A DNA stretch of 64,000 nt from Sinorhizobium sp. 8-89 (GTDB lineage Bacteria; Pseudomonadota; Alphaproteobacteria; Rhizobiales; Rhizobiaceae), in the NCBI RefSeq assembly GCF_030124325.1, contig NZ_JASKLR010000005.1, forward strand, positions 186,001 through 250,000. The letters run 5' to 3'. How positions within the stretch are numbered: the first letter of the stretch is position 1; each line of letters opens with the position of its first letter. The notes beneath the pieces are model-generated. The model searched no databases. It saw only the letters and a list, made by a program, of their open reading frames with translations, and was not told the DNA's origin. A program made the position numbers and the translations under genes. This document shows, in pieces, positions 54,328 through 62,818 of this stretch.

Positions 54328-55440
54328 ATGACTGTGCGCAATCTCTTCCTTCTGCCCGGCGACGGCATCGGCCCGGAAGCCATGGCGGAAGTCCGCAAAA
54401 TCATCGCCTACATGAACGCCGAACTCGGTGCCGGCTTCGTGACGGATGAAGGCCTCGTGGGCGGCTCCGCCTATGACGCCCATGGCGTGGCGATCTCGGA
54501 AGGGGACATGGCGAAGGCGCTCGCCGCCGATGCCGTGCTCTTCGGCGCCGTCGGCGGACCGAACTGGGATGCGGTTCCCTACGAGGTGCGGCCGGAAGCC
54601 GGCCTGCTGCGCCTGCGCAAGGATCTGGAGCTCTTCGCCAATCTGAGGCCCGCCATCTGCTATCCGGCGCTTGCCAACGCCTCGTCGTTGAAGCCGGAGC
54701 TGGTCGAAGGACTCGATATCCTCATCGTTCGCGAACTGACCGGCGGCGTTTATTTCGGCGAGCCGAAGGAGATCATCGATCTCGGCAACGGCCAGAAGCG
54801 CGGCATCGACACGCAGGTCTACGACACCTACGAGATCGAGCGCATCTCGGGTGTCGCCTTCGAGCTGGCGCGCACGCGAAAGAACCGCGTCTGCTCGATG
54901 GAAAAGCGCAACGTGATGAAATCCGGCGTGCTCTGGAACCAGGTGGTTACCGAGACGCACAAGACGAAATACTCCGATGTCCAACTCGAGCATATGCTGG
55001 CGGATGCCGGCGGCATGCAGCTCGTGCGCCAGCCGAAGCAGTTCGATGTGATCGTCACCGACAATCTCTTCGGCGACATGCTTTCCGACGTCGCCGCCAT
55101 GCTGACCGGTTCCCTCGGCATGCTGCCGTCGGCTTCGCTCGGCGCGCCTGATCCGAAGACCCGCAAGCGCAAGGCACTCTACGAGCCCGTGCACGGCTCG
55201 GCGCCGGACATTGCCGGCAAGGGCATTGCCAACCCGATCGCCATGATCGCTTCCTTCGCCATGTGCCTGCGCTATTCCTTCAGCCTCGTGAAGGAAGCCG
55301 ACAATCTGGAAAAGGCGATCGCCAACGTGCTCGACAAGGGCATCCGAACCGGCGACATCATGGCCGACGGTTGCCGCCAGGTCGGCACCACCGAGATGGG
55401 CGACGCGATCCTTGCCGAGTTCAAGGCGCTTACCGTCTGA
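54328..55440 (+). CDS. leuB: 3-isopropylmalate dehydrogenase
   Basis: The product is a 370-residue NAD-dependent beta-decarboxylating dehydrogenase of leucine biosynthesis. The start [34 protein letters not shown] (substrate Arg), the Tyr in [33 protein letters not shown] (metal Asp) and the NAD-binding [20 protein letters not shown] are all present. Length equals S. meliloti LeuB as I recall it. The ATG at 54328 has GAGAAGGA upstream. It is followed by a strong terminator. Confidence 0.96.
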   Translation: MTVRNLFLLPGDGIGPEAMAEVRKIIAYMNAELGAGFVTDEGLVGGSAYDAHGVAISEGDMAKALAADAVLFGAVGGPNWDAVPYEVRPEAGLLRLRKDLELFANLRPAICYPALANASSLKPELVEGLDILIVRELTGGVYFGEPKEIIDLGNGQKRGIDTQVYDTYEIERISGVAFELARTRKNRVCSMEKRNVMKSGVLWNQVVTETHKTKYSDVQLEHMLADAGGMQLVRQPKQFDVIVTDNLFGDMLSDVAAMLTGSLGMLPSASLGAPDPKTRKRKALYEPVHGSAPDIAGKGIANPIAMIASFAMCLRYSFSLVKEADNLEKAIANVLDKGIRTGDIMADGCRQVGTTEMGDAILAEFKALTV

Positions 55441-55499
55441 CCGGCGCACCGGCATCTGACGTTTCTTTCGGCTCATGCCGATGTGGTCCGATGAACAAG

Positions 55500-55528
55500 C
55501 ACCTCCGGAGACGTTCCGGAGGTGTTTT
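55500..55528 (+). terminator. Rho-independent terminator of leuB
   Basis: CACCTCCGGA (55500-55509) pairs with TCCGGAGGTG (55515-55524), followed by TTTT. It is 60 bases after the leuB stop. Confidence 0.87.
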
Positions 55529-55594
55529 ATATTTGGGTCTTGATTTCGTTGCATCCGGTTTCACATGCAGGAGGATGCAAAGGAAAGACGAGAT

Positions 55595-56293
55595 ATGAAT
55601 CAACCGCTTGCTTCCACGGCCTGGATATTCCTGACGACTCTGGTGCTCGTGCTTGCCCTCGTTCCCTTCGATCCGCAACTGTCGCAATGGGCGCAGGACC
55701 TGCCGGAAGAAATCGTCGCCTTCAACCGGACGATTACCGATTTCGGCACATTTGCCTGGATGATCTATACTTCTGCCTTCCTGCTGCTGGTCGCCTACAT
55801 TGCCCGGCGCGCCTCGCGTCACGACACGGTTCGGCACCGAGCGAGAAGCGCGCGCAATCTGTCCGCCTATTTTCTTCTGACGATCGGCACCGCAAGCGTG
55901 CTGGTGCACGGGCTGAAATTTCTGATCGGCCGGGCGCGGCCGGAACTTTTCGCCGACTACGGCGCCTACAGCCTGACGCCGTTTACCGGTGAACGATTGT
56001 TTGAAAGCTTCCCGTCGGGCCATTCGATGGCGGCCGGCGCCCTTTTCGGCGCCTTCGCGATGCTGATGCCGCAGTTGAGACCCGTGTTTCTGATACTGGC
56101 ATTGGCAATCGGCGTTTCGCGCGTAATCGTCGGCGCACACTATCCGAGCGATGTTGCCGCCGGCCTGCTGCTCGGCCTCTGGGTCGCGATGATGATCGCG
56201 TTCGTTTTTGCCCGGCAAGGCTGGCTCTTCCGCCTGGACGCGAGCGGCTGGCCGGCACCGAAAAACGCGACCTCCCAGCAAGTGGACAAATAA
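55595..56293 (+). CDS. PAP2-family membrane phosphatase
   Basis: The product is a 232-residue protein with about six membrane segments and all three PAP2 motifs: KFLIGRARP (KX6RP), FPSGHSMAAG (PSGH) and SRVIVGAHYPSD (SRX5HX3D). Such enzymes dephosphorylate lipid phosphates such as phosphatidate or undecaprenyl diphosphate on the periplasmic face. An upstream in-frame ATG exists at 55565; the one at 55595 has AAGGA upstream and is preferred. Its stop codon overlaps the terminator of the convergent transporter gene. Confidence 0.88.
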   Translation: MNQPLASTAWIFLTTLVLVLALVPFDPQLSQWAQDLPEEIVAFNRTITDFGTFAWMIYTSAFLLLVAYIARRASRHDTVRHRARSARNLSAYFLLTIGTASVLVHGLKFLIGRARPELFADYGAYSLTPFTGERLFESFPSGHSMAAGALFGAFAMLMPQLRPVFLILALAIGVSRVIVGAHYPSDVAAGLLLGLWVAMMIAFVFARQGWLFRLDASGWPAPKNATSQQVDK

Positions 56294-56319
56294 AAAGCCG
56301 GCGCGGAAGGCCGCGCCGG
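56292..56319 (-). terminator. Rho-independent terminator of the MHS transporter gene
   Basis: Read on the minus strand, CCGGCGCGG (56319-56311) pairs with CCGCGCCGG (56306-56298), then C and TTTTT (56296-56292). It is 77 bases past the transporter stop and touches the PAP2 stop codon. Confidence 0.82.
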
Positions 56320-56338
56320 AGTCAGGAGAGGTCGTTCG

Positions 56339-56381
56339 GCGAGATGAGGAACGGGGTCTCCGCCCGCATCCCGCGTCGTGA
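56339..56381 (+). repeat. Short copy of the TGAGGAA...CGCATCCCGC interspersed repeat
   Basis: GCGAGATGAGGAACGGGGTC followed by TCCGCCCGCATCCCGCGTC matches the first half of the element at 51231-51343 and the copy at 27177-27223. It lies between the convergent PAP2 and MHS transporter genes. Confidence 0.55.
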
Positions 56382-56396
56382 TTTTGGTTGCCCCAC

Positions 56397-58286
56397 TCAG
56401 TCCATTACGTGGATATCGCGATCCTTGGTTTCCGGCAGGAACAAGAGGCCGATGACCAGCGTGATGCCGGCGAAGACAATCGGGTACCAGAGGCCATAAT
56501 AGATATCGCCCTGCGCCGCGCTCATCGCGAAGGCCGTTGCCGGGAGCAGACCGCCGAACCAGCCGTTGCCGATGTGGTAGGGCAGCGACATGCCGGTATA
56601 GCGGATGCGGGTCGGGAAGAGTTCGACCAGGAGCGCGGCGATCGGCCCGTAGACCATCGTCACATAGATGACGAGAACGGTCAGCACGGCGATGATCGTC
56701 GTCCAGTTGACGCGGTCCGGATCGGCCACCATCGAGAAGGCCCCGCCCTTGTCGATCGAATAGACCGCCATTTCCGTGGCGCCGCCGACTTCTTCCTTGG
56801 TCAGCAGCTTGTCGGCAACCAGCTTGTCGGCCGGTACCGTGGCCTTTTCGCCGGCGCGGACAGCAGCCGCGTCAAGCGCCAGTTCCGGATTGGCCGCGAC
56901 GAAGGCGTCGAGCTTGGATTCCGGAACCTTCGCCGCCGCACGCACCAGCGGATAGCCGGAAGCCTGAAGCGCCATGTTGACCTGCTTGCTGAAGGCCGCA
57001 TCCTCTGCCTTGGCCTTGTCCCCCGCGGCGACCGCATCGTAGCTGGCAATCGTCGTTTCACCGATCTTGACGGTCGCCGGCGTTCCGGCAGCAGCCGTCG
57101 TCACGACGTCATAGGGAACGGAGTTCTTCGTCAGGAACGCGGTAGCAATGTCGCACGAGGTCGTGAATTTTGCCGTTCCGGTCGGGTTGAACTGGAATTT
57201 GCAGTCGCCCGGCGCCGCGGTAACCGTTGCGCGGACACTTTCCTGTGCTTCGGCAAGGGCAGGGTTGCCGGCCCAGGTCAGCGCCTTGAACAGCGGGAAA
57301 TAGGTGAGCATGGCGAGCAGCAGGCCGGCCATGATGATCGGCTTGCGGCCGATCTTGTCGGAAAGCCAACCGAAGAAGACGAAGAAACCGGTACCGAGGA
57401 GCAGCGAGGCGGCAACCATCAGGTTCGCCGACTGACCGTCAACCTTGAGAACGCCCGTCAGGAAGAACAGCGCGTAGAATTGACCGGAATACCAGACGAC
57501 GGCCTGGCCGACCACGGCGCCGAAAAGAGCGAGAAGCGCGATCTTGGCGTTCCTCCACTGGCCGAAGGCCTCCGACAGCGGCGCCTTCGAGCCCTTGCCT
57601 TCTTCCTTCATCTTCTTGAAGGCCGGCGATTCGTTCATCTTCAGGCGGATCCAGACGGAAACACCAAGAAGCGCGACGGAGACCAGGAACGGAATGCGCC
57701 AGCCCCAGGCCGCGAAGGCTTCCTTGCCGACGAGGAACTGCACGAACAGGATGACCACCAGCGAGAGGAACAGGCCAAGCGTTGCGGTGGTCTGGATCCA
57801 CGAGGTGAAATAGCCGCGGCGTCCATGCGGCGCGTGTTCGGCGACGTAGGTCGCTGCACCGCCGTATTCGCCACCGAGGGCGAGGCCCTGAAGCATGCGC
57901 AGCACGAGCAGCAGGATCGGAGCAGCGATGCCGATCGAAGCGGCTCCCGGCAGGATACCGACCAGGAAGGTCGACAGACCCATGATCAGAATCGTCACGA
58001 GGAACGTATACTTGCGGCCGACGAGATCGCCGAGACGACCGAAAACGAGCGCGCCGAACGGGCGCACCAGGAAGCCCGCAGCGAACGCAAGCAGGGCGAA
58101 GATGTTTCGCGTCGTTTCGGGGTACGAGCTGAAGAAGGTCGCGCCGATATAAACAGCAAGCGAGCCATAAAGATAGAAATCGTACCATTCGAAGACGGTA
58201 CCGAGCGATGAAGCGAAGATGACCTTCTTCTCCTCGCCGGTCATAGGACGGGCTTTTGCGCCATCCACGGTTGCGACATTCGCCAT
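56397..58286 (-). CDS. MFS transporter, metabolite:H+ symporter (MHS) family, with long periplasmic loop
   Basis: The product has 629 residues. SLGTVFEWYDFYLYGSLA at about 27-44 is the MHS (ProP/ShiA/KgtP) signature, followed by GRLGDLVGRKYTF and LRMLQGLALGGEYGGAATYV. MHS proteins are usually 430-550 residues long; the excess is a hydrophilic stretch at about 336-526 between two late membrane segments. The periplasmic side is predicted, and the stretch includes two cysteines about 16 residues apart. The ATG at 58286 has GTGGAGGATC upstream. The substrate could be a dicarboxylate, osmolyte or shikimate-like acid; it cannot be fixed. Confidence 0.88.
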   Translation of the reverse strand: MANVATVDGAKARPMTGEEKKVIFASSLGTVFEWYDFYLYGSLAVYIGATFFSSYPETTRNIFALLAFAAGFLVRPFGALVFGRLGDLVGRKYTFLVTILIMGLSTFLVGILPGAASIGIAAPILLLVLRMLQGLALGGEYGGAATYVAEHAPHGRRGYFTSWIQTTATLGLFLSLVVILFVQFLVGKEAFAAWGWRIPFLVSVALLGVSVWIRLKMNESPAFKKMKEEGKGSKAPLSEAFGQWRNAKIALLALFGAVVGQAVVWYSGQFYALFFLTGVLKVDGQSANLMVAASLLLGTGFFVFFGWLSDKIGRKPIIMAGLLLAMLTYFPLFKALTWAGNPALAEAQESVRATVTAAPGDCKFQFNPTGTAKFTTSCDIATAFLTKNSVPYDVVTTAAAGTPATVKIGETTIASYDAVAAGDKAKAEDAAFSKQVNMALQASGYPLVRAAAKVPESKLDAFVAANPELALDAAAVRAGEKATVPADKLVADKLLTKEEVGGATEMAVYSIDKGGAFSMVADPDRVNWTTIIAVLTVLVIYVTMVYGPIAALLVELFPTRIRYTGMSLPYHIGNGWFGGLLPATAFAMSAAQGDIYYGLWYPIVFAGITLVIGLLFLPETKDRDIHVMD

Positions 58287-58839
58287 TTTGATGATCCTCC
58301 ACTCCAAAATTGGCATATATTGGAGCGCCCATTCCCAGGCCCGGCCATTCCTCCCTGAACGTCCGGGCGTGGTGCGCCTCGCAAGAAGATGTCAGAAAAG
58401 CGCGGACCGAGGCAGAGATGCTTTGGGCTTATGACTTTCGTCTAATGCGGCGATCGGGCGCGATCCCGAAGCTGGGATCACGCAATAGTGTGGCGCGGTT
58501 TCCGTTCTTTCCAGCGCTGGCGAATAGCCAGCGATGGCGGCAAACGCCGGCGGCGGCTTGACTCTTGCCGAAAACCGCGTAAGAGCAGCGGCGAACGAGG
58601 AAACCGCAATGCGACCGAACGGTCCGTCCATCGCTGCGTCGATCTTGCCGGCAGTCGCCGGGCAGGCTCGCTATTTCTCGCTCGCTAGCAAAACAACGGC
58701 CAAAACGACGACGAAAACCGTCTGACGTCTCTGGCCCTCCGCTCTCTCCCCGGTAAGGCCGGGGACAGGAAACCTCGCGGACTTCCCGCGCGGCTTCCCC
58801 CTCCACCAGACGAGGAGAGACAGAAAGAGAGCTTAGATC
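58287..58839. other. Divergent region MHS transporter / asd
   Basis: These 553 bases hold the promoters of the transporter (minus) and asd (plus). A frame at 58534-58725 could encode 63 residues, but it has low-complexity K/T-rich ends, no good binding site and no recognisable domain, so I do not call it. CGGTAAGGCCGGGG-type short palindromes occur near 58755. Nothing else is visible. Confidence 0.45.
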
Positions 58840-59874
58840 ATGGGTTTCAAGATTGCAGTCGCAGGCGCCACCGGCAATGTCGGCCGGGAGATGCTGAACA
58901 TCCTTTCGGAACGCGGATTTCCCGCCGATGAAGTTGTGGCGCTCGCCTCGTCGCGCTCCATCGGCACCGAAGTTTCCTATGGCGACAAGACGCTGAAGGT
59001 TTCCAACCTCGAAACTTATGATTTCTCCGATACGGACATCTGCCTGATGTCGGCCGGCGGCGCGGTTTCGCAGAAGTATTCGCCAAAGATCGGCCAGCAG
59101 GGCTGCGTCGTCATCGACAATTCTTCCGCTTGGCGCTACGACGCCGACGTACCGCTGATTGTTCCGGAAGTGAACCCGGATGCGATCGCCCTTTTCTCCA
59201 AGAAGAACATCATCGCCAACCCGAATTGCTCGACGGCCCAACTCGTCGTAGCGCTGAAGCCGCTGCATGACCACGCCAAGATCAAGCGCGTCGTCGTTTC
59301 GACCTATCAGTCGGTCTCTGGCGCCGGCAAGGACGGCATGGACGAGCTTTTCAACCAGACCCGCGCCGTCTTCGTTGCCGATCCGATCGAGAGCAAGAAG
59401 TTCACCAAGCGGATCGCCTTCAACGTCATCCCGCACATCGACGTGTTCATGGAAGACGGTTACACCAAGGAAGAGTGGAAGGTTCTGGCAGAAACCAAGA
59501 AGATGCTCGATCCGAAGATCAAGGTGACCTGCACGGCCGTGCGCGTACCGGTCTTCATCGGTCATTCGGAATCGGTCAATATCGAATTCGAGAATGAAAT
59601 CACCGCCGACGAGGCGCGCGAGATCCTGCGCGAAGCGCCGGGTTGCCTGGTCGTCGACAAGCATGAGAACGGCGGCTATGTGACGCCTTACGAATGCGCT
59701 GGCGAAGACGCGACCTATATTTCGCGCATCCGCGAGGACGCCACGGTCGAGAACGGCCTTAACATGTGGGTTGTCTCCGACAACCTGCGCAAGGGCGCCG
59801 CGCTCAACGCCATCCAGATCGCCGAGCTGCTTGTCAATCGCGGTCTGGTCAAGCCCCGCAAGCAGGCCGCCTGA
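58840..59874 (+). CDS. asd: Aspartate-semialdehyde dehydrogenase
   Basis: The product has 344 residues and catalyses reduction of aspartyl phosphate, the branch point to lysine, diaminopimelate, threonine and methionine. The N-terminal MGFKIAVAGATGNVGREMLN binds NADP; NPNCSTAQLVVALKPLHD has catalytic Cys130; VSTYQSVSGAGKDGMDELF and the His in FIGHSE are conserved. Length is normal. A weak GC-rich dyad (AAGGGCCCGCGGGCCTT, near 59920) follows but lacks a T run. Confidence 0.96.
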   Translation: MGFKIAVAGATGNVGREMLNILSERGFPADEVVALASSRSIGTEVSYGDKTLKVSNLETYDFSDTDICLMSAGGAVSQKYSPKIGQQGCVVIDNSSAWRYDADVPLIVPEVNPDAIALFSKKNIIANPNCSTAQLVVALKPLHDHAKIKRVVVSTYQSVSGAGKDGMDELFNQTRAVFVADPIESKKFTKRIAFNVIPHIDVFMEDGYTKEEWKVLAETKKMLDPKIKVTCTAVRVPVFIGHSESVNIEFENEITADEAREILREAPGCLVVDKHENGGYVTPYECAGEDATYISRIREDATVENGLNMWVVSDNLRKGAALNAIQIAELLVNRGLVKPRKQAA

Positions 59875-60035
59875 CCGGCCCCGCTCGGGACTGAAGTAAG
59901 GCCCCGCCCGGTCCGCCAAGGGCCCGCGGGCCTTCGCATCGGGTTCTTCCGCCGGTGTTGGGCGGATTCACGTGAAACATGACTTAGCATCCCGCGACGC
60001 GGGACCAGTAATGAAGACAAGCGATTGTTCGGGCA

Positions 60036-60872
60036 ATGACGGGGTATTTCATGCACAGGGCAAAGTGCGTAGCGGCGGGGCTTGCGGCCCTGGTTTCGAC
60101 GGCAATCCTTCCCACGGCCGCCGCGGCGGCTCAATGCGGCAATGATGGGAGCGGCTTTGCGGCCTGGGTAGCTGAGTTCAAGCAGGAAGCCGCCGGCAAC
60201 GGCATCAGCCGGTCGGTGCTCGACCAGGTACTCTCCAACGTTTCCTATAACAGGGCGACCATCCGCGCGGACCGCGGCCAGAAGAGCTTCAAGCTCTCGC
60301 TTGACCAGTTCATGCAGAAGCGCGGCGGTCAGGTGATTATCTCGCGCGGCAAGAAGATGCGGGCGCAGAACGCCAAGCTGTTCGCCAGCATCGAACAGCG
60401 CTTCGGCGTCCCGGCGGGGCCGCTGATTGCGATCTGGGGGATGGAAACCGGCTTCGGTTCCTTCATGGGCAAGGAACACACGCTCTCGGCCGTTTCGACG
60501 CTTGCCTATGACTGCCGGCGCTCCGACTATTTCACCAACCAGCTTTATGCGGCGCTGCAACTCGTCGAGCGCGGCGACCTGAACCCGGCTGCTCGGGGTG
60601 CTGCCCATGGTGAGATCGGACAGACCCAGTTCCTGCCGGCAAACGTCTTGAAATATGGCGTCGACGGGGATGGCAACGGCCATATCGACATGGTACGCTC
60701 CAAGGCGGACGCGCTCGCCTCGACGGCAAACTTCCTGCGCGGCCATGGTTGGCAGCCGGGCGCCGGCTATCAACCCGGGGAAGTCAACTACGGTGCGATC
60801 CAGGGATGGAACGCCGCCAGCGTGTACCAGCAAGCGATCGCCATCATCGGCGCCGAGATTGACGGCGACTGA
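60036..60872 (+). CDS. Lytic murein transglycosylase (MltB/SLT_2-type)
   Basis: The product is a 278-residue exported peptidoglycan-cleaving enzyme. A signal peptide (MTGYFMHRAKCVAAGLAALV to about residue 33, ending in a run of Ala) precedes an SLT_2 domain. The catalytic Glu is at 137 in IWGMETGFGSFMG, and GEIGQTQFLPANVLKYGVDG and ANFLRGHGWQPGAGY follow. Exolytic cleavage yields 1,6-anhydromuramyl products. An ATG at 60051 is an alternative start. There is no lipobox, so it is periplasmic rather than lipid-anchored. A terminator follows the gene. Confidence 0.9.
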   Translation: MTGYFMHRAKCVAAGLAALVSTAILPTAAAAAQCGNDGSGFAAWVAEFKQEAAGNGISRSVLDQVLSNVSYNRATIRADRGQKSFKLSLDQFMQKRGGQVIISRGKKMRAQNAKLFASIEQRFGVPAGPLIAIWGMETGFGSFMGKEHTLSAVSTLAYDCRRSDYFTNQLYAALQLVERGDLNPAARGAAHGEIGQTQFLPANVLKYGVDGDGNGHIDMVRSKADALASTANFLRGHGWQPGAGYQPGEVNYGAIQGWNAASVYQQAIAIIGAEIDGD

Positions 60873-60898
60873 TCGCGACCAACAGAAAGTGGATTTCG

Positions 60899-60928
60899 AG
60901 CCCGGTTCGGAAGGACCGGGCTTTTTTG
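60899..60928 (+). terminator. Rho-independent terminator of the transglycosylase gene
   Basis: AGCCCGGT (60899-60906) pairs with ACCGGGCT (60915-60922), followed by TTTTT. It is 27 bases past the stop and lies between convergent genes. Confidence 0.85.
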
Positions 60929-60941
60929 CAACGGCGGACGA

Positions 60942-61583
60942 TTATATCCCGGGGCGGGCGAAATCGCCTGTCTTGGCGTCCATCAGCCAAAGTTCGCCGG
61001 TCGAGATGTCGAACCAGGCGCCATGAAGCTGCAGCTTGCCCTTCGCTTCGAGAATCTGGACACAGGGGAAGGTGCGCAGGTTGGCAAGCGAGTTCCGGAT
61101 CGACACCCGTTCAAGCGCCCTTTGGCGTTCCGCCTGTGTCATGAATTCGTTGCTCTGGATCTGTTCCGCGGCCGGCTTCAGCAGGTTCATCCAGCGGCCG
61201 ATGAAATCGCCGGGGGACAGGGGCTCGGCGTCCGGATCGAGTGCCGCCTTGATGCCACCGCAGCGCCCATGCCCCATGACGACGATGTCGCTGACGCGGA
61301 GCGACTGGACGGCGAATTCGAGAGCGGCCGACGTTGAGTGATAGTGCCCGTCCGGCTCATAAGGCGGCATCATGTTGGCGACGTTGCGAACGACGAAGAG
61401 TTCTCCGGGGCCGCTATCGAAGATAGTTTCCGGCGCGGCCCGCGAGTCGCAACAGGCAATGACCATCGTCCTCGGCTTCTGGCCGCTTTCGGCGAGTGTC
61501 CGATAGCGCTGTTGCTGTTCGTTGAAACGACCGCTCATGAAGTTGCGGTAGCCGTTCAGAAGGTGATCCGGAAAGCGCTGCAT
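60942..61583 (-). CDS. Beta-class carbonic anhydrase
   Basis: The product is a 213-residue zinc enzyme for CO2/bicarbonate interconversion. Zinc ligands are seen as Cys44 with the Asp46-Arg48 dyad (IACCDSRAAPE), and His105/Cys108 (VMGHGRCGGI). The GPGELFVVRNVANMMPPYE segment is typical of the family. No signal peptide is present. Bicarbonate supply would serve carboxylases such as Pyc; this link is general knowledge, not visible linkage. Confidence 0.93.
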   Translation of the reverse strand: MQRFPDHLLNGYRNFMSGRFNEQQQRYRTLAESGQKPRTMVIACCDSRAAPETIFDSGPGELFVVRNVANMMPPYEPDGHYHSTSAALEFAVQSLRVSDIVVMGHGRCGGIKAALDPDAEPLSPGDFIGRWMNLLKPAAEQIQSNEFMTQAERQRALERVSIRNSLANLRTFPCVQILEAKGKLQLHGAWFDISTGELWLMDAKTGDFARPGI

Positions 61584-61655
61584 ATCGATCGGTTACCCCA
61601 ATGCTGCTGACACATCAATCCACGATGCCATGCAATGGCTGCTCGTGAATACTCT

Positions 61656-62536
61656 TTATCTCCGCCGCACCTGGCCTGGATGCAAGAGGCGCCGCATCTG
61701 CACCATGGCCATGGGCGTTGCGAGGCTCGAGGCATCCTGCTCGAGCGTCAGCTCGTCGGCGCCACGCTTCGCCGTGCGCGCGATGATCTCGAATACGCTG
61801 GCGGTCGCCATCTGCAGCGCCCGCTCTTCCGAAAGCCCCTGAAGCAGCCGCGCCAGAAAAACGGCGGCGAGCAGATCGCCGGTGCCGTTCGGCGGATTGT
61901 CGATCAACCGGTGTTCGGCGAGCAGCGCATGGTTGCCCGACAGATAGAGATTGCCGGTGCCACCGCTCATCATCGGGATCGCCGAGGTCACCAGCACGCG
62001 AGACGGTCCAAGACCGAGTGCCGCATCGAGAATCGCCGTATTCGTTTCAAGCGCGGCCCCGGCAAGCCACGAGAGCTCGAAGCGGTTGGGCGTCGCCAGT
62101 GTCGCCAGCGGCAGCAGCCGGTCGCGAACGGCGGCGGCAATCTCGGCGGAGACATAAAGGCCGTTGCCATCGCCGATGATTGGGTCGCAGGCGTATACAA
62201 GATCTGGATTACGCTGACGTAATGCCGTCACGAGGTCAGCAACGCCTTCGACGTGGCCCGGCGAACCCAGATACCCGGAGAGAACCGCCTGCACCTCGCC
62301 GGTCCAACGCGCATTGGCGAGATCCTCGATGATCGACTGGAACTGCTGATCGGCGATCGTCACCGTGTCGAAGGGCCGTGGCCGGGATGCCACGGCAGAA
62401 TCACCGTCGGCACAGCCCAGACGCGGTGCCCGAGCGTCTCCAGCGCGAAGACCGCGGCCCGGTTGCCGACGGTGCCGCGAACCACATGGCTTGAAATAAC
62501 GATGACGGCGCCGGGTGCGGCATGCATTTCGGGCAT
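61656..62536 (-). pseudogene. pdxY: Pyridoxal kinase gene interrupted by an apparent single-base frameshift
   Basis: From ATG 62536 the minus strand encodes PGAVIVISSHVVRGTVGNRA and AVPTVILPWHPGHGPSTR, the start of PdxY, then stops at TGA 62362-62360. In the neighbouring frame the protein continues as VTIADQQFQSIIEDLA, AVLSGYLGSPGHVEG, VYACDPIIGDGNGLYV and the anion-hole/catalytic NPPNGTGDLLAAVFLA to 61656. Adding one G near 62361-62365 would join the two parts into a normal product of about 293 residues. Either the gene is truly broken or the base is an assembly error. PdxY phosphorylates pyridoxal in B6 salvage. Confidence 0.85.
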
Positions 62537-62818
62537 CGGGCAATCCCATTCCTTCGAATCGAGGTGTGATCGCCCGACTGTCACCGGCCTGTCAACAGCG
62601 GATGCCAGACATGCCCGGAACTAGCCTTCGGCGTTTTCGTGCGTTTCCACCGTTTTTCGAGCAATTTTTGCAAAATCGCCTTCGATTTAAATGGATTTAG
62701 GTCGAAATCGCGCGAATTTCTCCAAAATTCAGCTCGATTTTGCCGAAAACGGACATAAAACGGTCGCCATTGGCCATGGTTCTGATAGGTTCATCTATCA
62801 CGTACGGGGAGACAGTTC

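Noticed and set aside
58534-58725. 63-codon frame upstream of asd as a small gene
   Set aside because: It has no convincing ribosome binding site, low-complexity ends and no family resemblance; insufficient support.
58429-59919. 496-codon open frame antisense to asd
   Set aside because: It covers the complete, well-conserved asd gene and has no recognisable domain.
62340-62380. Programmed frameshifting in pdxY
   Set aside because: There is no slippery heptamer or downstream pseudoknot visible, and pyridoxal kinases are not known to use recoding; an indel or sequence error is simpler.
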